A DNA stretch of 64,000 bases from Pontibacter ruber (GTDB taxonomy: Bacteria > Bacteroidota > Bacteroidia > Cytophagales > Hymenobacteraceae): positions 1 to 64,000 of the forward strand of contig NZ_JALPRR010000001.1 in the NCBI RefSeq assembly GCF_023630205.1. The letters run 5' to 3'. Of this stretch, positions 62,293 through 64,000 are shown piece after piece; position 1 is the first letter of the stretch, and every line of letters begins with the position of its first letter. A program made the translations under genes and the position numbers. The notes under the pieces are model-generated. The model was not told where the DNA came from. It did not search any database and saw only the letters and a list, made by a program, of their open reading frames with translations.

Positions 62293-64000
62293 AAAAGAAT
62301 ATAAGCATCAACTTGCAAGGCATTATCTTCTACATCGAAGAGGATGGCTATGAGCAGCTTAGCAGGTACCTTGCCTCTATCAGAACATACTTCTCCAACT
62401 ACGAGGGGCATGAAGAGATCGTAGCTGACATCGAATCGCGCGTGGCAGAAATCTTTGCGGCCCGCCTGTCGCCTGCCAAACAGGTGATCACACAGGAAGA
62501 TGTACAGTACCTGATCGGCAGAATGGGCAACGTGACTGATTTCGAGATTGAAGAGCCGCTTGAAGAGGAAATCCCTTACAACAAGCAGCAGCAAACAGAA
62601 CAGCCAGTGGCCGGCCCGAGAAGGCTGTACCGCGATATCAACAGAAAAGTATTGGCCGGCGTTTGCGCCGGTATAGGCAACTACCTCAACATCGACATGC
62701 TCTGGGTTAGGCTGTTCTTTATACTTTTGGTTGTGCTCGGCATCGTTTCTGCCGGCGTATCAGCTGCCACAGGCATCATCCTCTACATTGTGCTGTGGAT
62801 TGCCATGCCGCAGAGTGCTCAGCTACCCGAAACCACCATAAAGAGGCTTTTCCGGGATCCTGAAGACAAAAAAGTAGCCGGTGTAGCGAGTGGCATCGCC
62901 AAGTATTTTGGAGTAGATGTAGCCGTAATCCGCATTCTCTTCCTGATCTCGATCTTCTTGGGAGGCTTTGGTTTGCTGACTTACCTTATACTTTGGATAG
63001 CTGTACCTGAGGCCGTAACCCTGACGGAGCGTATGCAGATGCAGGGCAACCCGGTAACACTGGCAGGCATTGAGCAGACGCTGAAAGATAACCTGAACAT
63101 GCGCGACCGTAACGGAGAGGAAAGCACCGCTGCCAAATTAATCCTGCTGCCTGTGCGCCTGATCTCGCAGATCTTTAACTGGCTGGGACGTGCGCTAGGC
63201 CCTATACTTGCCGTCCTGATCACGCTGATCCGCATCGGTGCAGGCGTGTTCCTGCTGATCATTTCCGTAGCCCTGACCATTGCATTGTTTTCTACATTCT
63301 TTGTGTCGCTGGGTATAGTTGATGAAGCACAGTGGGTAAATTTAGGTGATTTTCCGGCCTCCGTTTTTCTGGAGGGCTTTCCCCGGCTCGGACTGGTGGC
63401 TGGCTTCTTTGTAGGTCTTATTCCGCTTCTGTTGCTGATGTTCCTGGCTATTGGCCTGCTGGCTAAGCGCTTTTTCCTGCGCCCGATTGTTGGCTGGTCG
63501 ATGTTCGGAGTATGGCTGGTAAGCTTGTTTGTGATGATTGCCATGATCATAATCTTTTCAGGCAACTTTAGACGCTCTGGCGAGGTCGTAACTTCTAAAA
63601 CCATGCCGGTGGGCAACTACAAAACCCTGACACTGGATGCCTACGATACCAATCTTGAGTTTGACAACATTTATATCGAAGTGAAGGAGCATGGCAGCAA
63701 TAACGTCGAGATCATTCAGCGTGTGGAGGCCAAAGGCAAAACCGAAGAAGAGGCCAAGCAGAATGCCCGCATGGTAACCTACCGCGTCGTGCAGCAGGAT
63801 TCTGTTATCCGCTTCGACAACAGCTACGAGTTTAAAGAAGGCGCTGCCTTCCGCGACCAGGAACTGAGCCTGACGCTGATGCTGCCACAAAACAAGCCAC
63901 TGCGCCTGACACGCGAATTCACGTACATGCTGCCTGGCAGCCTGTTTGACGGCGACTACAGCAACGATAAAATTGCGCGCAACACCTGGCAGGTGAAAGG
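62289..64000 (+). CDS. PspC-domain membrane protein (C-terminus beyond the window)
   Basis: At least 570 residues, open to the window edge. The N-terminal 1-90 is soluble (IDLQ-like start MKKNISINLQGIIFYIEEDG, helices). Two PspC domains follow: about 111-175 (RRLYRDINRKVLAGVCAGIGNYL, ending YIVLWIAMP) and 186-241 (KRLFRDPEDKKVAGVASGIAKYFG, ending YLILWIAVP). Four or five further membrane helices run to about 435, then a beta-rich domain like those of DUF2807 proteins (YKTLTLDAYDTNLEFDNIYIEVKEHG). It probably senses or buffers envelope stress with the PadR protein. Three Ile-Leu pairs here are coded ATA-CTT and create TATACTT heptamers. Confidence 0.9.
   Translation, partial: MKKNISINLQGIIFYIEEDGYEQLSRYLASIRTYFSNYEGHEEIVADIESRVAEIFAARLSPAKQVITQEDVQYLIGRMGNVTDFEIEEPLEEEIPYNKQQQTEQPVAGPRRLYRDINRKVLAGVCAGIGNYLNIDMLWVRLFFILLVVLGIVSAGVSAATGIILYIVLWIAMPQSAQLPETTIKRLFRDPEDKKVAGVASGIAKYFGVDVAVIRILFLISIFLGGFGLLTYLILWIAVPEAVTLTERMQMQGNPVTLAGIEQTLKDNLNMRDRNGEESTAAKLILLPVRLISQIFNWLGRALGPILAVLITLIRIGAGVFLLIISVALTIALFSTFFVSLGIVDEAQWVNLGDFPASVFLEGFPRLGLVAGFFVGLIPLLLLMFLAIGLLAKRFFLRPIVGWSMFGVWLVSLFVMIAMIIIFSGNFRRSGEVVTSKTMPVGNYKTLTLDAYDTNLEFDNIYIEVKEHGSNNVEIIQRVEAKGKTEEEAKQNARMVTYRVVQQDSVIRFDNSYEFKEGAAFRDQELSLTLMLPQNKPLRLTREFTYMLPGSLFDGDYSNDKIARNTWQVK

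Noticed and set aside
62981..63616. 211-residue minus-strand frame
   Set aside because: It is antisense to the PspC-domain gene, whose translation is continuous and shows clear domains; the minus frame is low-complexity (T, S, P, R-rich).

Overview
The window looks like a chromosomal segment of a pigmented, aerobic member of the Bacteroidota, most likely in the Cytophagales/Hymenobacteraceae range (Pontibacter-like; this genus-level guess is inference). The grounds are: type IX secretion (T9SS) proteins, namely a C25 sortase-like giant protein, a PorV/PorQ-type barrel and a protein with a gliding-motility C-terminal domain; promoters of the Bacteroidota form TTG-N19/20-TAnnTTTG; a CAB-ordered succinate dehydrogenase; and a ketocarotenoid cluster. 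No tRNA, rRNA, CRISPR array, prophage or intact insertion sequence was seen.

Layout. 0-5.3 kb: mixed accessory genes (partial ORF, secreted serine hydrolase, SDR, a CPBP-like membrane protein lacking catalytic residues, cupin lipoprotein) and fabD. 5.5-8.7 kb: DCC thioredoxin-like protein and a 929-residue T9SS cargo protein. 8.9-12.4 kb: sdhCAB. 12.6-13.1 kb: FMN reductase. 13.3-28.8 kb: an almost complete division and cell wall (dcw) cluster on the minus strand, read mraZ-rsmH-ftsL-ftsI-murE-mraY-murD-ftsW-murG-murC-ftsQ-ftsA-ftsZ, lacking murF and ddl. 28.8-29.2 kb: a divergent control region with three MraZ-type boxes 10 bp apart, four DnaA boxes, and a second GTGG array facing the other way. 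29.2-32.3 kb: a probable metal (copper-like) uptake operon of a Cys-rich secreted protein, a TonB receptor and an HMA protein. 33.2-38.9 kb: a carotenoid operon (ECF sigma, crtI, crtB, a TPR-like protein, crtYcd-type cyclase, ispH, crtW). 39.1-41.3 kb: crotonase, crtZ and a CarH-like B12-binding MerR regulator. 41.3-42.2 kb: a gene-free stretch of structured repeats. 42.2-46.0 kb: TetR regulator and paaABCD (phenylacetyl-CoA epoxidase), with paaE on the opposite strand at 48 kb behind an M3 peptidase. 49-55.5 kb: AP2/HNH-like protein, M23 peptidase, MscS channel, LolE-like permease, NamZ-like DUF1343 lipoprotein, fmt, folA. 55.5-61.7 kb: PorU2-like sortase and PorV/PorQ-like protein. 61.9-64 kb: PadR-PspC operon running off the end.

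How the parts work together. The dcw genes overlap or abut and seem driven from one MraZ-controlled promoter. The carotenoid genes would take GGPP (crtE is not in the window) to phytoene, lycopene, beta-carotene and hydroxylated/ketolated products, with ispH feeding precursor and a light/B12-type regulator beside them. The paa genes form a ring epoxidase under a TetR repressor whose palindrome lies between the -33 and -7 elements of its own promoter.

The most striking feature no gene explains is the heptamer AAGTATA/TATACTT: I counted about 105 copies by eye on the two strands (roughly 9-10 expected for this composition), inside genes and around terminators, where it often forms inverted pairs. 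The DnaA-box cluster at 28.91-28.96 kb next to an AT-rich stretch is a candidate replication origin or DnaA control site.
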